64,000 bases of DNA from Conus ventricosus (GCA_018398815.1 CM031616.1:72094353-72158352); one strand, 5' to 3'; shown: positions 1-11,490, counted from the stretch's first letter. Notes: generated from the letters alone by a model not told the origin. Program-made: numbers and translations.

Positions 1-249
1 CATAAAAGTTGACCTTTTCTACGCACTATGCAGAACCTTTACTTGCTTCTCCCATGGGATGCAATCTTCCACTGACTGACCAAATGCTAACACAATGAAC
101 AAATAAGGAAACATGCGCAGCCCAACAATTTTTCTGTCTTTACAACGACTTGGCAATGACTCAAAAAACTAAATAAAACAAGATGCAAAGCATGTAAATG
201 TACTCCCAGTTTATCCTGAATATGCGCGAGATATTCCAAAAAGAGGAAA

Positions 250-1200
250 AAACCGTCTTGGGCTGTTGTAACCGTTAGCAATGACTGTTCTGGTAAACAT
301 CGGCCGTCATCTGTGACCTATAATGAACATACTTACAAATTTTCAGAAAGATTGGCCAAGAACTTTCTGAGATTTTCCATTAAAAAGAAAACCATTATGG
401 GCCATTAGTAACGGCTATAACGGTAACCTTAAACATCGGACATCATCCGTGACCCATAATGAACTTACCTACAAATTTTCAGAAAGATCAGCCATGTACT
501 TTCTAAGATATTCCATAAAAAAGAAGAACTGTTGTGGGCTGTTATAGCTGTTAGTAATAGCTATAACGGTAAACCGAACCATCAGGCATCATCCATGACC
601 CATAATGAACATACCTACAAATTTTCAGAAAGATCAAGAAAGTGCTTTTTTTTTAAAGAAGAAAAACCGTTATGGGCCATTATAGCCGTTAGTAACAGCT
701 ATAATGGTAAACTAAAACATCGGGTGTCATCCGTAACCCATAATGAACACACCTGCTAATTTTCACAAAGATTGGCCAAGTACTTTCTGAGATATTCCAT
801 AAAGAAGAAAAAAACGTTACAGGCCGTTAGTAACAGCTATAACAGTAAAGTAAAACATCGGGCATCATCCATGACCCATAATGAACATACCTGCTAATTT
901 TCACAAAGATCGGCCAAGTACTTTCTTTGATATACCATGAAGAAGAAAAACCATTACAGGCCGTTAGTAATGGCTGTAACGGTAAACTAAAACATTGGGC
1001 ATCATCCATGACCCATAATGAACATACCTGCTAATTTTCACAAAGATCGGCCTAGTACTTTCTGAGATATTCCATAAAGAAGAAAAACCGTTACAGCCAT
1101 CAGTAATGGCTGTAACGGTAAACTAAAACATCGGGCATCATCCGTGACCCATAATGAACACACCTACAAATTTTCAGAAAGATTGGCCCAGTAGCTTTGT
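250..1200. repeat. 137-bp tandem repeat, about 7 copies, with an internal palindrome
   Basis: The phrase GACCCATAATGAAC (with variants) recurs at 315, 451, 597, 735, 873, 1010 and 1146, giving steps of 136-146 bp. Each unit also carries a block built around AACGGCTATAACGGTAAAC and its inverse. In the better copies (for example 678-708) this forms an inverted repeat of about 12-nt arms around a single base. Copies differ by 5-15 per cent, so this is an old, unhomogenised array. Short open frames across it are by-products of the repeat. It is a minisatellite or small satellite block with no coding evidence. Confidence 0.9.
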
Positions 1201-1988
1201 CTGGAGCGAGTGGAACACATTTTGACCATGGACGGACAGACACATACACACACGGACAGCATTTTTTCATTCCCCTTTCTAAAGTACACCCTGTTCTATA
1301 AGAATTGGGAGTACAAAAAGGGAGGAGATTATGAGAGAAAGAAAACAGGAATGAAAAACTAGATATCAGATTATAACTATAAATCATAATCTAAAATCCA
1401 TCATAACTCATCTTGAAAACAGAACTTTTCATACTGCCTTTCATCTGCTGATTCACAATCAGTGGGAAGCAGCTGAGTTTGTTGGTCCTTAGCATCAAAT
1501 AACAAAAAAATGCATTGCCATCACTTGCTTATCTATAACCCTTGAAAATAAAGATCACCACTATTATCATCATCAGCATCATAATCAACAACCATCATTA
1601 TATATATATATATATATATCTCACCCACATCTTTTTGTTGTTTTGTTTTGCTTATTTTTTGTTTTGATTTTTGTTTGTTTTTTGTTGTTGTTGCATAATA
1701 CATACGTATAATCTCTAGTGTTGACCTCGAAGTCTTGCTTGTTTTGGACAGGCTTCAATGTGTCCGTCACATCCACAATGCCCGCCACACCCTCACCGAT
1801 TCCCTGAACATGACCAACACATTGATAAAGTTTGACCAACACCCTCAACAAGATTGACTCATTGACAAAGCAGTCAGTAACTGAGCAGACCAACCAGTCA
1901 ATCAACTGAACTTCTTGCTTAAATCAACTGTTAAAACAGGAAACAAAAACTGGTATCAATACTGATTCCAGCTAAAGAGAAACGCAAA

Positions 1989-2028
<40 letters not shown>

Positions 2029-2676
2029 GCGCACGAGCGAGTGTGTATATGACCGAGAAAGAGTGTGTGTGTGCGTGCAAGCGTGTGTGAGTGCGCATGT
2101 GTGTGCGTGAAAGTTTCTGATCAGCGGTAGCCACATTAAACTCCCTCCTTTCTGAAGCAGATCTTTTTGTCAATAAAAACCATAGATAAAACTGCCATTA
2201 ACCAAGTGCTATTCAGCATGCAAGATTGAAATGTCAATCAAACTTAATTGGGAATTTTTGTTGGTGTTCATCACCTTGGGAAGCATGCAACTCACCAAAG
2301 ATCTAGGAACTACCTAATATGGGAATCATGAAAAACGCTAGCAGCATTTGCACCTGGATTCAGATAGTCTATGTCTGTGGAGCAGGAGGGATATTGCACA
2401 GCCATAGTCCTGGGCAGATAAGTGTTACCCCACTTCCAGCGTCTCCCTCCCCCATCTAGAAATGACTTGTATCATGCTTCCAGTCCATGTTTTATTTCCC
2501 CTTTTTTTCTGCCTTGGGGTTTTAATCTGATCTGATCTGATCTGTCCTATAACCCGCCTGAGTCTTAGGGGTACTGCAGGTGGCTTGTCTAACAACGAGT
2601 GTCACTGTATAAAACAGGCAGGAATATATGTATGACTATACCCCCCTTTACAACCACCCCTTCCCCTTTTCCCTGA
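1201..2676. other. Non-coding stretch with microsatellites
   Basis: No gene is supported here. It contains a (TA)n run at about 1598-1619, a T/G-rich stretch at 1630-1695, and a long (GT)n microsatellite with degenerate GT/GC continuation at about 1991-2110. Short open frames on the minus strand through the GT run are low-complexity artefacts. Confidence 0.7.
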
Positions 2677-2936
2677 GATAAGATAAGATAATGTTGCTTA
2701 TAGCCCAGCCGACCGCAAAGGGCCACCATCAGGGCTGTCACCACGTTAAAATCAACTCACCAGTGATTTGAGGGGAAAAAAAAAACAAACAAACAAAAAA
2801 ACTTTCATACATCTCAGTAAATGACATCGTCTAGAAACGTACCAGAAACTTCGTTAAAAATCTTTCTTCCGTAAAATCTTAAATCAGATGAAAAATGTTA
2901 ATCTCTCTCAAAAACTCAAGGATCACGTCTGGTGGG
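2677..2936 (-). mobile_element. 5'-truncated 3' end of the RNase-H LINE family
   Basis: On the plus strand it starts with the GATAAGATAAGATAATG tail and reads through GCCCAGCCGACCGCAAAGGG, an internal oligo(A) tract and the ORF2 terminus. It matches the 3' end of the LINE at 10261-15752 nearly base for base, up to about 2936, where homology stops inside the ORF2 C-terminus. The element therefore lies on the minus strand and is about 260 bp long. 5' truncation is normal for target-primed reverse transcription. I could not find a clear target duplication. Confidence 0.88.
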
Positions 2937-5505
2937 GAGTATGAACGCCACACAACAAACACACAAAGGGAAATATGGTGCACAAACAGAAGGCTTTATT
3001 GGCTTTCACACACGCAGTCTCACCAACAGAATAGCAGATGAAAACACCAAGGTCTTTATATCCAACACACACACGCAGTTTTTCCCACACGCAAAAAAAA
3101 AAAAAGCAAAAAAAAAAAATCCAACTATACTAATGACACCAATGCACGACCATCACCACATGGCCCCTTATGCATACCTGTGCACGCATGTGCTGCGCAT
3201 TCACATTAGGAGCCCTTCCCTCAAGAGGCACACACACACACACACACACCTCAGCCCACTGAAGGCCAATACCAGAAGGAACAAGGGTGAAGAACTACAT
3301 CACCTGGTAATCCCGGGCTGAAATATCAAACAAGGTTGATATTCCACCGAACACGAGATGCCCACGCAATGCTTCAGCGTACACCCTCCTTCTCCCAAGC
3401 TGTATTCCTTATACTAATTTTTCTCTACTGGTGTCAGACTATCCCTACACCCAAACTCAATCCTAAAAAAAATATTACTCAAAGCACTTAAATTGTTCAA
3501 GTGACCTGAAACCTAATCTTGCACTTTAAATATCTCACTTAAAGTCCCTGCTGGACACTCGACACATGCACACAAAAAAACAAACTCCAGGAAAAACAAC
3601 AACGGCAATACAGTAAGTGTTTTCCAATATCACCACGTAAGAGTCTGTCTCTGATTCACCACGCCCTTATATCACTGTACCGACAAAAAACACACACAAG
3701 ACCTGCACTGAAGATAAGAGAAGATAATGTTGCTTATAGCCCAGCCGACCACAAAGGGCCACATCAGGGCTGACCTGCACTGAAACGCTTGAGACAAATC
3801 AGTTGAAATAAAGTAGTGATGAATCGCAAAGTCCGTCCCCTACCTACTAGGCACCATCTTTTCCACCCACAATTCACACGGAGCACAGCGGGGTGTTTCT
3901 TCTTCTCTTCTTCTTTTCTTTTCACGCGGATGATGTATGTACCGCACATTACACCTTTAGTAGGCCCTCGAGGTGCTTGCCCACCCCGAAGAAAAGATAG
4001 AACCGAAGCTGGAGGAACTGCAAACACTGGGACTGCAGAAGACAGAGTTGGCATCCAGTCCAGAACACACCCTGCCGGATCCAGGTGCGTCCCACTCCAG
4101 GCAGAGGAATGGGCAGGGATGTCAGTGGTAGGGGAGGTAAGACGACCCCCCAACCTGAGAGGCCGATCCTCACAGATTCGCTGTGCAGGAGAAAGTAAGA
4201 AAACCCCCCAGAACCTGTGAAAAAGGAAAATGTCTTACTACCACAGAAAAATAAAGTTATTTGCTGCTCAACTTAAGTAAACGGTTCTGAGTGTTTTCAT
4301 TTTTTTTTTTTTTTTAGCATTTCACATTGACTCATTAAATATAGTCCTGAGAGGTACGAGTCACAACCCAAAGTGCGACAGCTGTTCGGAATTTTAAACC
4401 TTGACTTATACAATCAGCCACCTTGACATCAAAATTCTCTCACCAGAAACTTTCCATCACAAATTTAAACCAACTCCATTGACTTTCCATTTCCATCAAT
4501 GGCCGCGAACATAATTGAAACTGTTCCTTCATAACAGTGATTATACCATCCGAATTGTATTCCTACGACTTCAGTCCCCATCGATGTCTCCAAGACACAA
4601 TGATTCAGTAAGAACGTAAATCATATTTACTCCAACGAACAACCGACCGTTAGTGACTACAGTACCAGTCAGTTCAAGGCCTATTACCTAATAACACGCT
4701 TAATAGAATCATCAAACACATCTCAAGCAAAAACAATAATAGAATTGAACCCGTGTACCCTAATTTCCTAGCAGGCACAATCATAATCCCGCAAATGTTA
4801 TCAGAAATTAACAAGCGCTAGGACAATTACTAATTACGCAAGCCGGACAAGGATTTCCGAGCGCTGCTATACATTGTCCTAAACATTGCCTACTGACACC
4901 ACAATGCTGAGGAAAACTTTTTGAATACTGGCGCACCCTATCAACTAAAACAAGAACCATATACATATATATACACCAAGAGCAGACTTCTGAGGCACAA
5001 TCCCTAAGTATCTGAAATATCTTTTTATCATCACCTGCCATTTCTCTCTTCTTTTTTTTTCAATTGTGATAAATTATACTAAGTAATCTAACTGATACTA
5101 CTATTGTGTTTAACATAATCATTGATTCACCTGCAAATCTTTAATAATAATTAGGAGAAAAAAAAACTTTTATTAATGTAATAATCCCTAATTTACCTTT
5201 CCGCCCATCCAACCCAGTTTGGTTCTACGCTCAAACACCAAAAGTGAACCTCCACAAGACGTGTCTATCCGAGGTACCACCACCCGTCACCCATCGATCG
5301 ATAAACCTCATACACGCTAGGACACAGCGCATACAGTATGTTCTCTGAACCTGCCACGCGCCGCGTGACAGTCTCCTCTTTTAATATTAAAAGTTTCAAT
5401 CCTCCGACACTAACCTACACTCTCAGAAAATAACCAATCTTTACCAAACTTGAAAACAATATTTCTTTACACCTACGAACACTACCAAGTACATCAACAT
5501 ATTAT
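2937..5505. other. Intergenic sequence without a recognisable gene
   Basis: This stretch holds A-rich and CA-rich low-complexity tracts (3090-3120, 3225-3250), a 59-bp LINE tail insertion (3713-3771) and otherwise AT-rich sequence. Overlapping open frames on opposite strands at 3764-4220 have no recognisable domain and no codon signature, so I do not call a gene. Confidence 0.6.
3713..3771 (-). mobile_element. 59-bp LINE 3' tail insertion with 13-bp target duplication
   Basis: Only the last 59 bp of the LINE family are present, from the GATAAGA-type tail to CACATCAGGGCT. They are flanked by a perfect direct repeat GACCTGCACTGAA at 3700-3712 and 3772-3784. The duplication proves this is an insertion in its own right, an extremely 5'-truncated copy, rather than a chance match. 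It also fixes the family's true 3' end. Confidence 0.9.
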
Positions 5506-5557
5506 GTCTTAGCACATCAATACCACTGTAACTAATCCACCTATGTGCATCAATGTA
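5506..5557. repeat. 52-bp direct repeat, copy A
   Basis: Identical over 52 bp to 8528-8579, starting GTCTTAGCACATCAATACC and ending GTGCATCAATGTA. The two copies bracket the gag-protease-integrase fragment exactly, and the sequence outside the pair is not shared. It could be an unusually long target duplication, a fill-in scar from double-strand break repair, or a recombination product. Confidence 0.9.
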
Positions 5558-5558
5558 C

Positions 5559-6818
5559 TCGTACTTTGTAATCGGCCTCCCCAACCTTGGCAATTACTGG
5601 AAACAGTCCCTGCCAAGCAAGTTTCAGCTTGTTGTGCTTCACTGGTCGTAACACCAGCACCCTTGTTCCGGTTGGACTGTGCGAGGCCGGGATCTGACAT
5701 GGAAATGACGTTTATAAGTTCTTGCTGCTTTCTCTAGATTCTCCTGGTCTATGCTGCAAGTCTCGGCAATTCTGTTTCTCAAGTCGAAGACATATTCACC
5801 AGCCATTTGGATGTCCTTGGTCTCTGGCTTAGTCCAAAGATCACGCAGCACTTTCATTGGTCCTCTCACCCTGTGTCCATACAACAATTCGAAGGGGGGA
5901 AAAACCGGTGCTTTGTTGGGGAACCTCCCTGTATGCAAATAACAGTGCAGGCACCCAACGATCCCATTCTTCAGGCTTTTCTTGAGTTAATCTGCAAAGC
6001 ATATTCTTCAAAGTACCATTGAAACGCTCGACTAATCCATTGCATTGTGCATGGTATGGAGTAGTGCGCAGACCCTTGATGGACAACCCGAAAACTTGGC
6101 TCATCATTTTACTTGTAAACTGAGTACCTAGGTCTGTAAGAACTGATGCGGGAATTCCCGTCCGAGACCACATGGCAAATAGTGCCTCAACAACTGACTC
6201 AGTGGTTACTGTGCGAAGTGGGGTAGCCTCTGGATATCTCGTGGCGAAGTCCACCTGTACCAATATATACCGGCATCCTGTTGCAGACATGGGTGCAATC
6301 GGTCCTACTATATCCACGCCTACCCTGTCAAATGGTTCTTGCACAAGAGGCATCTTGACAAGAGGTACCGGTCTGACTCGCCCTTTATCCAAGGTACGCT
6401 GGCACTTTAAACATGACTTCATATACCAGCCTATGTCACCACACATCCCAGGCCAATAGAAGTCTGGGAATATTCTCTCCTTTGTCTTGTTTCCCCCCAA
6501 GTGTCCAGCCATAGGAATATTGTGTCCAAGAGTTAATACGGTCTTCCTTAGGGACTTTGGCACACAAACCTGGGTTGCTGTTCCGCTCTCACTCTCAATC
6601 TTGCGCACACGAACTCGGTCTTTCCACATGAAGGAGACCCTATTTCCATGGGGATGGAACACCAACTTTTCCTCTGCAGCTCTTCTGGCATGTGCCAGGC
6701 CATCATCCTGTTCCTGCCCACGAATCAGCTCGTCTTTTGAGACAGCCATCACTTGCTCCTTTAAAGACAAAGGTTGAGCAGGCTTGTCCTGGGCTCTGAC
6801 CTGAGCACGAGTCAACAC
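5559..6818 (-). pseudogene. Integrase of Gmr1-like gypsy element (frameshifted)
   Basis: This is the retroelement integrase, which joins element cDNA to host DNA. The main open frame (6818 down to 5841) shows a zinc-binding H-x-H / C-x2-C segment (near GHLGGNK and CLKCQRT), then the catalytic core. The first Asp is in GVDIVGP, the second in TDLGTQF and the Glu in LVERFNGTLK. After that the frame shifts into 5938-5639 (FELLYGHRVRGPMKVL, a typical core end). It shifts again into a C-terminal segment rich in basic and aromatic residues (LKLAWQGLFPV) that ends at the 52-bp repeat. The catalytic triad looks intact but the gene is split by at least two frameshifts, so it is a pseudogene or carries sequencing indels. 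Confidence 0.85.
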
Positions 6819-6924
6819 TGCGACCTGAGGATGTATCTGATTGCTGGCATTCTCCGAAAAGAGTTTGTCTTTCTGATGGGGTATACTGAGACTCTCTCAG
6901 GATGGTGCTCTCCCTCATGGCATA

Positions 6925-7340
6925 TTAATTCCCCATCAGCACCTCCACAACTGGATCCTCCATCACTAGAGCCTCAATCTTTCCCTCAAAGTATGGCATG
7001 TCCATGTATACAGACCGCGGGTAGTATGCTGTGACACCTGGATTCAGCCAATACAACCATCCGAGTCCTCCCTGTATAGGCATCACATGGTACCAGCCTC
7101 GCCGCGACCACGGTCTGCGATGCTTCTGTGTCTCTGATACCACTTGCCCGTGACTCTCTGACCCTCACCCTACATCTCGGACTGAAAGGTTTCCTGCAGC
7201 ACGATACACACAGCGTAGGGATAGCCTCTGAGTATACTGGTTTTCCAAGACATGATACGTATTGAATAACTACACTCCCAAGATTCGGACAATTACGCTG
7301 GACATGGCCTGGCCGCTTGCGCGCATAGCAAATCACCCCC
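6925..7340 (-). pseudogene. Zinc knuckle and protease-end region of the same element
   Basis: A degenerate zinc knuckle reads ICYARKRPGHVQRNCPNLG around 7290-7336. It keeps the first Cys, the His and the last Cys, but the second Cys is lost. Downstream the frame shifts to a segment ending KIEALVMEDPVVEVLMGN, which resembles the C-terminal strand of gypsy aspartic proteases. I could not see a clean D-T/S-G active site, so protease assignment rests on position and that terminal motif. It lies directly upstream of the integrase with no room for RT. Confidence 0.6.
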
Positions 7341-7479
7341 TGCCTAGGTGCCCCTTTGGGTGCAGCACTGATCGCTGGCTGAACCCCACTAAGTTTACTC
7401 TCTCCCGCTATCCCCTGGTCCTTCTTTTCGCTGGAACTGCCTTGATTATTACCCCTTAGTGCTTCGGTTTGACCTCATG

Positions 7480-8527
7480 AGTGTCACTTATTACAGATGG
7501 GCCTCTTCTGCTCTCTCGCCCTATCCGTCGTGCTTCTGCTAGCCGAGTTGCTTCCAAGGCCACTGCTTCAGCATTCCTAGGACAGGCTCGACGCACTTCC
7601 ATGACAAAGTCAGGAGTAAAGGTTCCATACATTTGTTCCTCGAAAATAAAAAATAATATCTTTTAAGTCCTCAGCTTTGGTTTAATCTTTCCTGGCTGCT
7701 GAAACGTTTCCCCTACATCCTTCTTCATTCCCCTGAACTTCTTCCGGTATGCCTCAGCGTCTAAACGGAAATACTCTAGAAGTGCTTTCTTCACTTGGTT
7801 GAAACTGCAAGATCAACCGCATTGAGTCGTCGAACAGCATCTCTCGTCTTCCCTCTCAACAGAGCTATTGGTCTAGAGGACCATGAAGTTCTTTTCCAGC
7901 GGCACAACGTGGCAACCTGCTCGAAATGAGCTAAATACATGTCATCAGTATCTGTTAAAGGATCAATTACTACATGGCTTGTTGCCTCCTCTTCAGCCCT
8001 CTCTCTCGCCTCCTTTAACTTTTGCTCTTTCAGTCTCAACTTCTGCTGTTTCAAAGACATGACCTCACTCGCCCGACATTGCTTGAGATCTAACTCTAAT
8101 TTCCTTAATGCTATGTCATCCTGGTCGACTTTCCTCCTGGCATCCGCGTCCTCTTGTCTGGTAGCCATCTCCTGGACCCCTCTCTACTTCTGGAAAGCAA
8201 TCTCATCCTCCTTCTTTTTGTTCTCTGCCAAAAGGATAGCCAACCTGGCAGCAGCTTCCTCTCTCCTAAACTTGGCAGCAGCTTCCTCTCTCCAGGCAGC
8301 AGCTTCCTCTTCCTCTCTCCTAAACTTGGCAGCAGCTTCCTCTTCCTCTCTCCTAAACTTGGCAGCAGCTTCCTCTTCCTCTCTCCTAAACTTGGCAGCA
8401 GCTTCCTCTTCCTCTCTCCTAAGCTTGGCAGCAGCTTCCTCTTCCTCTCTCCTAAACTTGGCAGCAGCTTCCTCTTCCTCTCTCCTAAGCTTGGCAGCAG
8501 CTTTCTCTCTCTTGACAGCTAACACGG
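7480..8527 (-). pseudogene. Gag of Gmr1-like element: coiled coil plus SCAN-like capsid end
   Basis: The frame entering from 8591 encodes an acidic/basic coiled coil of repeated 11-residue units (AAAKFRREEEE and AAAKLRREEEE). It is followed by a helical Lys/Glu-rich stretch (7791-8168: LELDLKQCRASEVMSLKQQK). After a frameshift a capsid-like region reads ALLEYFRLDAEAYRKKFRG and FEEQMYGTFTPDFVMEVR (about 7520-7800), which looks like a SCAN-type fold. SCAN domains are held to derive from Gmr1-like Gag, which supports the family call. A stop codon near 7660 breaks it further. No start Met lies inside the 52-bp repeats, so the true N-terminus is missing. Confidence 0.7.
8258..8510 (-). repeat. 33-bp tandem repeat encoding an 11-residue coiled-coil unit
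   Basis: About seven to eight units of 33 bp (GCAGCAGCTTCCTCTTCCTC plus the CTCTCCTAAACTTG part on the plus strand). Shorter variants at the integrase-proximal end lack one CTTCCT. The length is a multiple of three, so copy-number change keeps the gag frame. Confidence 0.9.
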
Positions 8528-8579
8528 GTCTTAGCACATCAATACCACTGTAACTAATCCACCTATGTGCATCAATGTA
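8528..8579. repeat. 52-bp direct repeat, copy B
   Basis: Exact partner of 5506-5557 on the gag side of the fragment. In the minus-strand gag frame it would encode YIDAHRWISYSGIDVLR, in frame with the coiled coil. Confidence 0.9.
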
Positions 8580-9324
8580 GATCAGAAACACACATTACTT
8601 TATTCCTACACCTACGGCTTTCCTGGACTTTAAGTTCAAGTTATATACCCTTTTTTTTTTTTAAACTCTTCAAACTTCAGCGCATTTAAATTTCCTCATT
8701 CTCTTCTCTCCTCCCACAGAATTTCCCCCTTAGTTGAACTCACATTTAAAAAAAAAAAAACTTTGCGAATAAAAATAAATAGAAAAATCCTCCAGTTCTG
8801 GGGACCGGAATACAAAAGTTGATGAAACAATGATATCTGCAAACAACCAACTTTACAGCCCTCCCAAATTTCCGCTACTTTACATGCTCACCTTGGTCAA
8901 GACAGGAACGACACACACTGGACGACACCCTCAGTCATGGGGACACTGCCAGACAGCCAACGCCCTGGGTAGATGCAGAACCCGTCACTGAACATCGAAC
9001 CCCTGCCTCAACGGCAGAAATAGACATGAGCACTAGGCTAACCCAACCTTTGCGGATGAAGCCTCAATTCGTACTGACTTGCAGACACACGATGGCACTC
9101 CGAATTCACCTCTGGAACTCACAAGACAGCACTCACATGCATGGAATTCCCCCGATCATATCTAAGAACTCCAGTTTCACACGTGTTTGTTTATGGACGT
9201 AAAACCCACTATTCCAGCGAGTTTATGCGTTCTCCTCCTTCCCCCCTCCAAGGATTGACAGGCAACCATGCTCCCGACAGGAATCACGCACTTCATGTCC
9301 ACTGCCCACCTGGGAATGGACGGG
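8580..9324. other. Sequence without a recognisable gene
   Basis: AT-rich with homopolymer tracts (8651-8664, 8749-8760), then mixed sequence of ordinary composition. No domain or repeat was recognised. Confidence 0.5.
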
Positions 9325-10246
9325 CCACACTCCACAATTGTTACTGAGGCGACCTGTACCAGTTAGTGCGTGACAGGAGCCTCCCCTTGACCCCGTCATT
9401 GGCCAGTGCCTGGGTTTGGACAAAACTTTTGCCAATTCATTCCACCACATTGTCCAACCTTCTCTTTCTCTGGTGTCAGCTTCTCCTTTCTTTGTACCGT
9501 TCCCCGAAGATGATCTTGAAGAGGCTTGGCAATTTGGTTATGTGGCCATACCACTTCAATTTCCTCTTTTTTCTTTGTTAACAGCAAATCTTTTCAGTGA
9601 CCCATAGGTTGACCCACTCTTCTCTGCACCTCGTCATTGTTGATGTGGTCAGTGTATGAAATCCCATGGAGTCGTCTGAGCACCTCATTTCTGCAGCTTG
9701 GATCTTCCTTTGGAGTTCTGTGTTAAGAGTCCGTGACTCACATGACACTGGACAGCTGACACAAGAGCATGCAACGGTTTCAGTTTGGTTTGGAGGGTGA
9801 CCTTTCAATCTCTCCGAATATGTTTTAACTTCGCCATTACAACTGTTGTCAGCACAATTCTTGCATGGAGTTCTGGCTTCATCCTTCTTGGCTGATGACA
9901 GCACCAAGATATTTGAACTCTGTGTGACTGTTTCAAGTAGTGGACCACTGACGTTGATTGCCACCCTCATGGGTTCCTCACTATTTCTCATCAGCTTAGT
10001 TTTTTTTCAGCGCTGATTCCCATACCATAGCTGGATGCTGTTTTGCCCCAACATTTCACCAGGTTAACCAGTTCCTCTTCACTTCCTGTCAGGCCATCGA
10101 TGTCATCAGCAAATCTGAAATTGGTAATTGTTTGCCCTCCACTACTACTTGTGCCCAGTCATTATTCATTCAAGAAGGATGTTGCGTACGGGGATATCAA
10201 TGCTCCCTTTTCAATGTGAAAACATTTCAACATCTGATTCAAACAC
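9325..10246 (-). pseudogene. RTE-like LINE reverse transcriptase, C-terminal remnant
   Basis: In broken minus-strand frames the RT palm motif FADDIDGLTGSEEELV is visible at about 10070-10113, with the Asp-Asp pair intact. It is followed by the thumb-side phrases MRNSEEPMRVAINVSG, LNTELQRKIQAAEMRC and TQALAND, and a stop near 9330. This order is typical of the ORF end of RTE-type LINEs, common in mollusc and other invertebrate genomes. Several frameshifts and in-frame stops make it dead. The full-length LINE at 10261 was inserted into or beside it, so the RTE remnant is older. Confidence 0.75.
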
Positions 10247-10260
10247 TTTAAGATAGGTAA
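10247..10260. repeat. 14-bp target-site duplication, left copy
   Basis: TTTAAGATAGGTAA occurs here and again at 15753-15766, immediately outside both ends of the LINE. This sets the insertion boundaries. Confidence 0.92.
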
Positions 10261-10348
10261 GATAAGATAAGATAATGTTGCTTATAGCCCAGCCGACAGC
10301 AAAGGGCCACATCAGGGCTGTCACCACGTTAAAATCAACTCAGCAGTC

Positions 10349-10381
<33 letters not shown>

Positions 10382-10461
10382 CAACTTTCACACATCTCGT
10401 TAAATGACATCGTCTACAAACGCACCAGAAACTTTGTTAAAAATCTTTCTGCCGTAAAATC
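10261..10461 (-). other. LINE 3' UTR and TTATC tail
   Basis: About 200 bp between the ORF2 stop and the target duplication. It holds the conserved block GCTTATAGCCCAGCCGAC, a 30-nt A run on the plus strand (10352-10381) and the terminal repeat GATAAGATAAGATAATG. The same block occurs at 2677, 3713 and 46265, so it is probably what the element's RT recognises. Confidence 0.8.
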
Positions 10462-11490
10462 TTAAATCAGATGAAAAATGTTAATCTCTCTCAAAAACTC
10501 AAGGATCACATCTGGCGGGACATCCCTGAACAGGATCTTCATGGACTCCGCTGTAAAATGTTTGTGTCTCACATCGTGCAAGTCCCAACACTCTAAAAGA
10601 ACATGTTTCATTGTGAGTGGCGTATGACATGGAACGCACCACGGAGCTTCTTCACTCTTTAAAAGATAAGAATGGGTAAAATACGAATGGCTGATGTGCA
10701 GCCGGCACAGAACCGTTTCCTCTTTACGACCACCCGACGTAGATGGGAGGAAGTCCTTAAGGTTTGGACGGATCTGAAAGAGTTTGTTACTCGTCTGTGT
10801 GTTCCAATCCTCCTGCCAGAGGTCTCTCACATAATCGTTAATTTTGGGTTTCACATCTGAGCAGGGGATATAAGTGTTGGACAGTTTCTCTCTTGTGGCG
10901 TTCTTGGCTAAACGATCAACCATTTCGTTCCCGCCGATGCCAACATGACCAGGAACCCAAGCAAGAGTAATGTTGTAACCGTCCGCCTTCAACTTGCTAA
11001 AAAGTTTTTAAAAAAGTAAAAGTTCTGGATGCTGAAGGTTGCGGCCAGCTATGGCCTCCAAAGCTGACAGCGAATCCGACAGAACCAGAAAGTCCCTCTT
11101 CGAAGAATGTGAGATTATCTTCAAAGCCAGTACCAGAGCAGTAAGTTCAGCAGAATAGACAGAAGCATCTGAATGTATATGTTCCAACAGTAGCTGAGAA
11201 GGAGCCCCAGGGCAGTAGGCTGCACAGGCCACTCCATCTTCAGACTTGGAACCGTCAGTGAAAACTTTTTGATAGGATGGGAATTTGGAACAGAGCTCAG
11301 CATACAATGCCTTGTATGCCAGAGAGCTGGTAGACTCTTTGCGAAAAGCTGCAAGATCGAAACGAATCGCTGGTGTGAAAAGGTCCACGGAGGTTGATCC
11401 GGAAACTTGGAAAAATCGGACATAACTCCTAGGTCTAGACCTGCATTCCGCACGTGAGGCCGCATACGAAGACCAAACGGCGGAATACAT
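10462..11490 (-). pseudogene. LINE ORF2 C-terminus: RNase H and zinc-finger-like tail
   Basis: An RNase H domain would remove the RNA template during retrotransposition. The four acidic residues can all be seen: Asp in FTDGSKSEDG (about 11250), Glu in YSAELTALV (about 11140), Asp in LVLSDSLSAL (about 11070) and Asp in NEMVDRLAKNA (about 10915), with WVPGHVGIGG before the last. After it comes a Cys/His-rich tail (CRLHISHSYFTHSYL, then CVPCHTPLTMKHVLLEC), a common ORF2 C-terminal finger. A TAA stop in the A/T-run between LQHPELLLF and KADGYNI interrupts the domain. Confidence 0.85.

Larger units (their letters stand above)
5558..8527 (-). mobile_element. Gmr1-like Ty3/gypsy fragment: gag, protease, integrase, no RT
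   Basis: On the minus strand the order is coiled-coil and SCAN-like gag, a degenerate zinc knuckle, protease end, then integrase. The integrase follows the protease directly, without RT between them. That order is the hallmark of Gmr1-type Ty3/gypsy elements, in which integrase precedes RT. The fragment stops in the integrase C-terminus, so RT and RNase H are missing. No LTRs were found. It is bounded by the 52-bp direct repeats. Confidence 0.75.

Noticed and set aside
2932..3321. 129-codon plus-strand frame
   Set aside because: Mostly A-runs and CA repeat (Lys and Thr/His runs), not protein-like.
3764..4220. Overlapping 129- and 134-codon frames on opposite strands
   Set aside because: No recognised domain, mutually exclusive, and one starts inside a LINE tail insertion.
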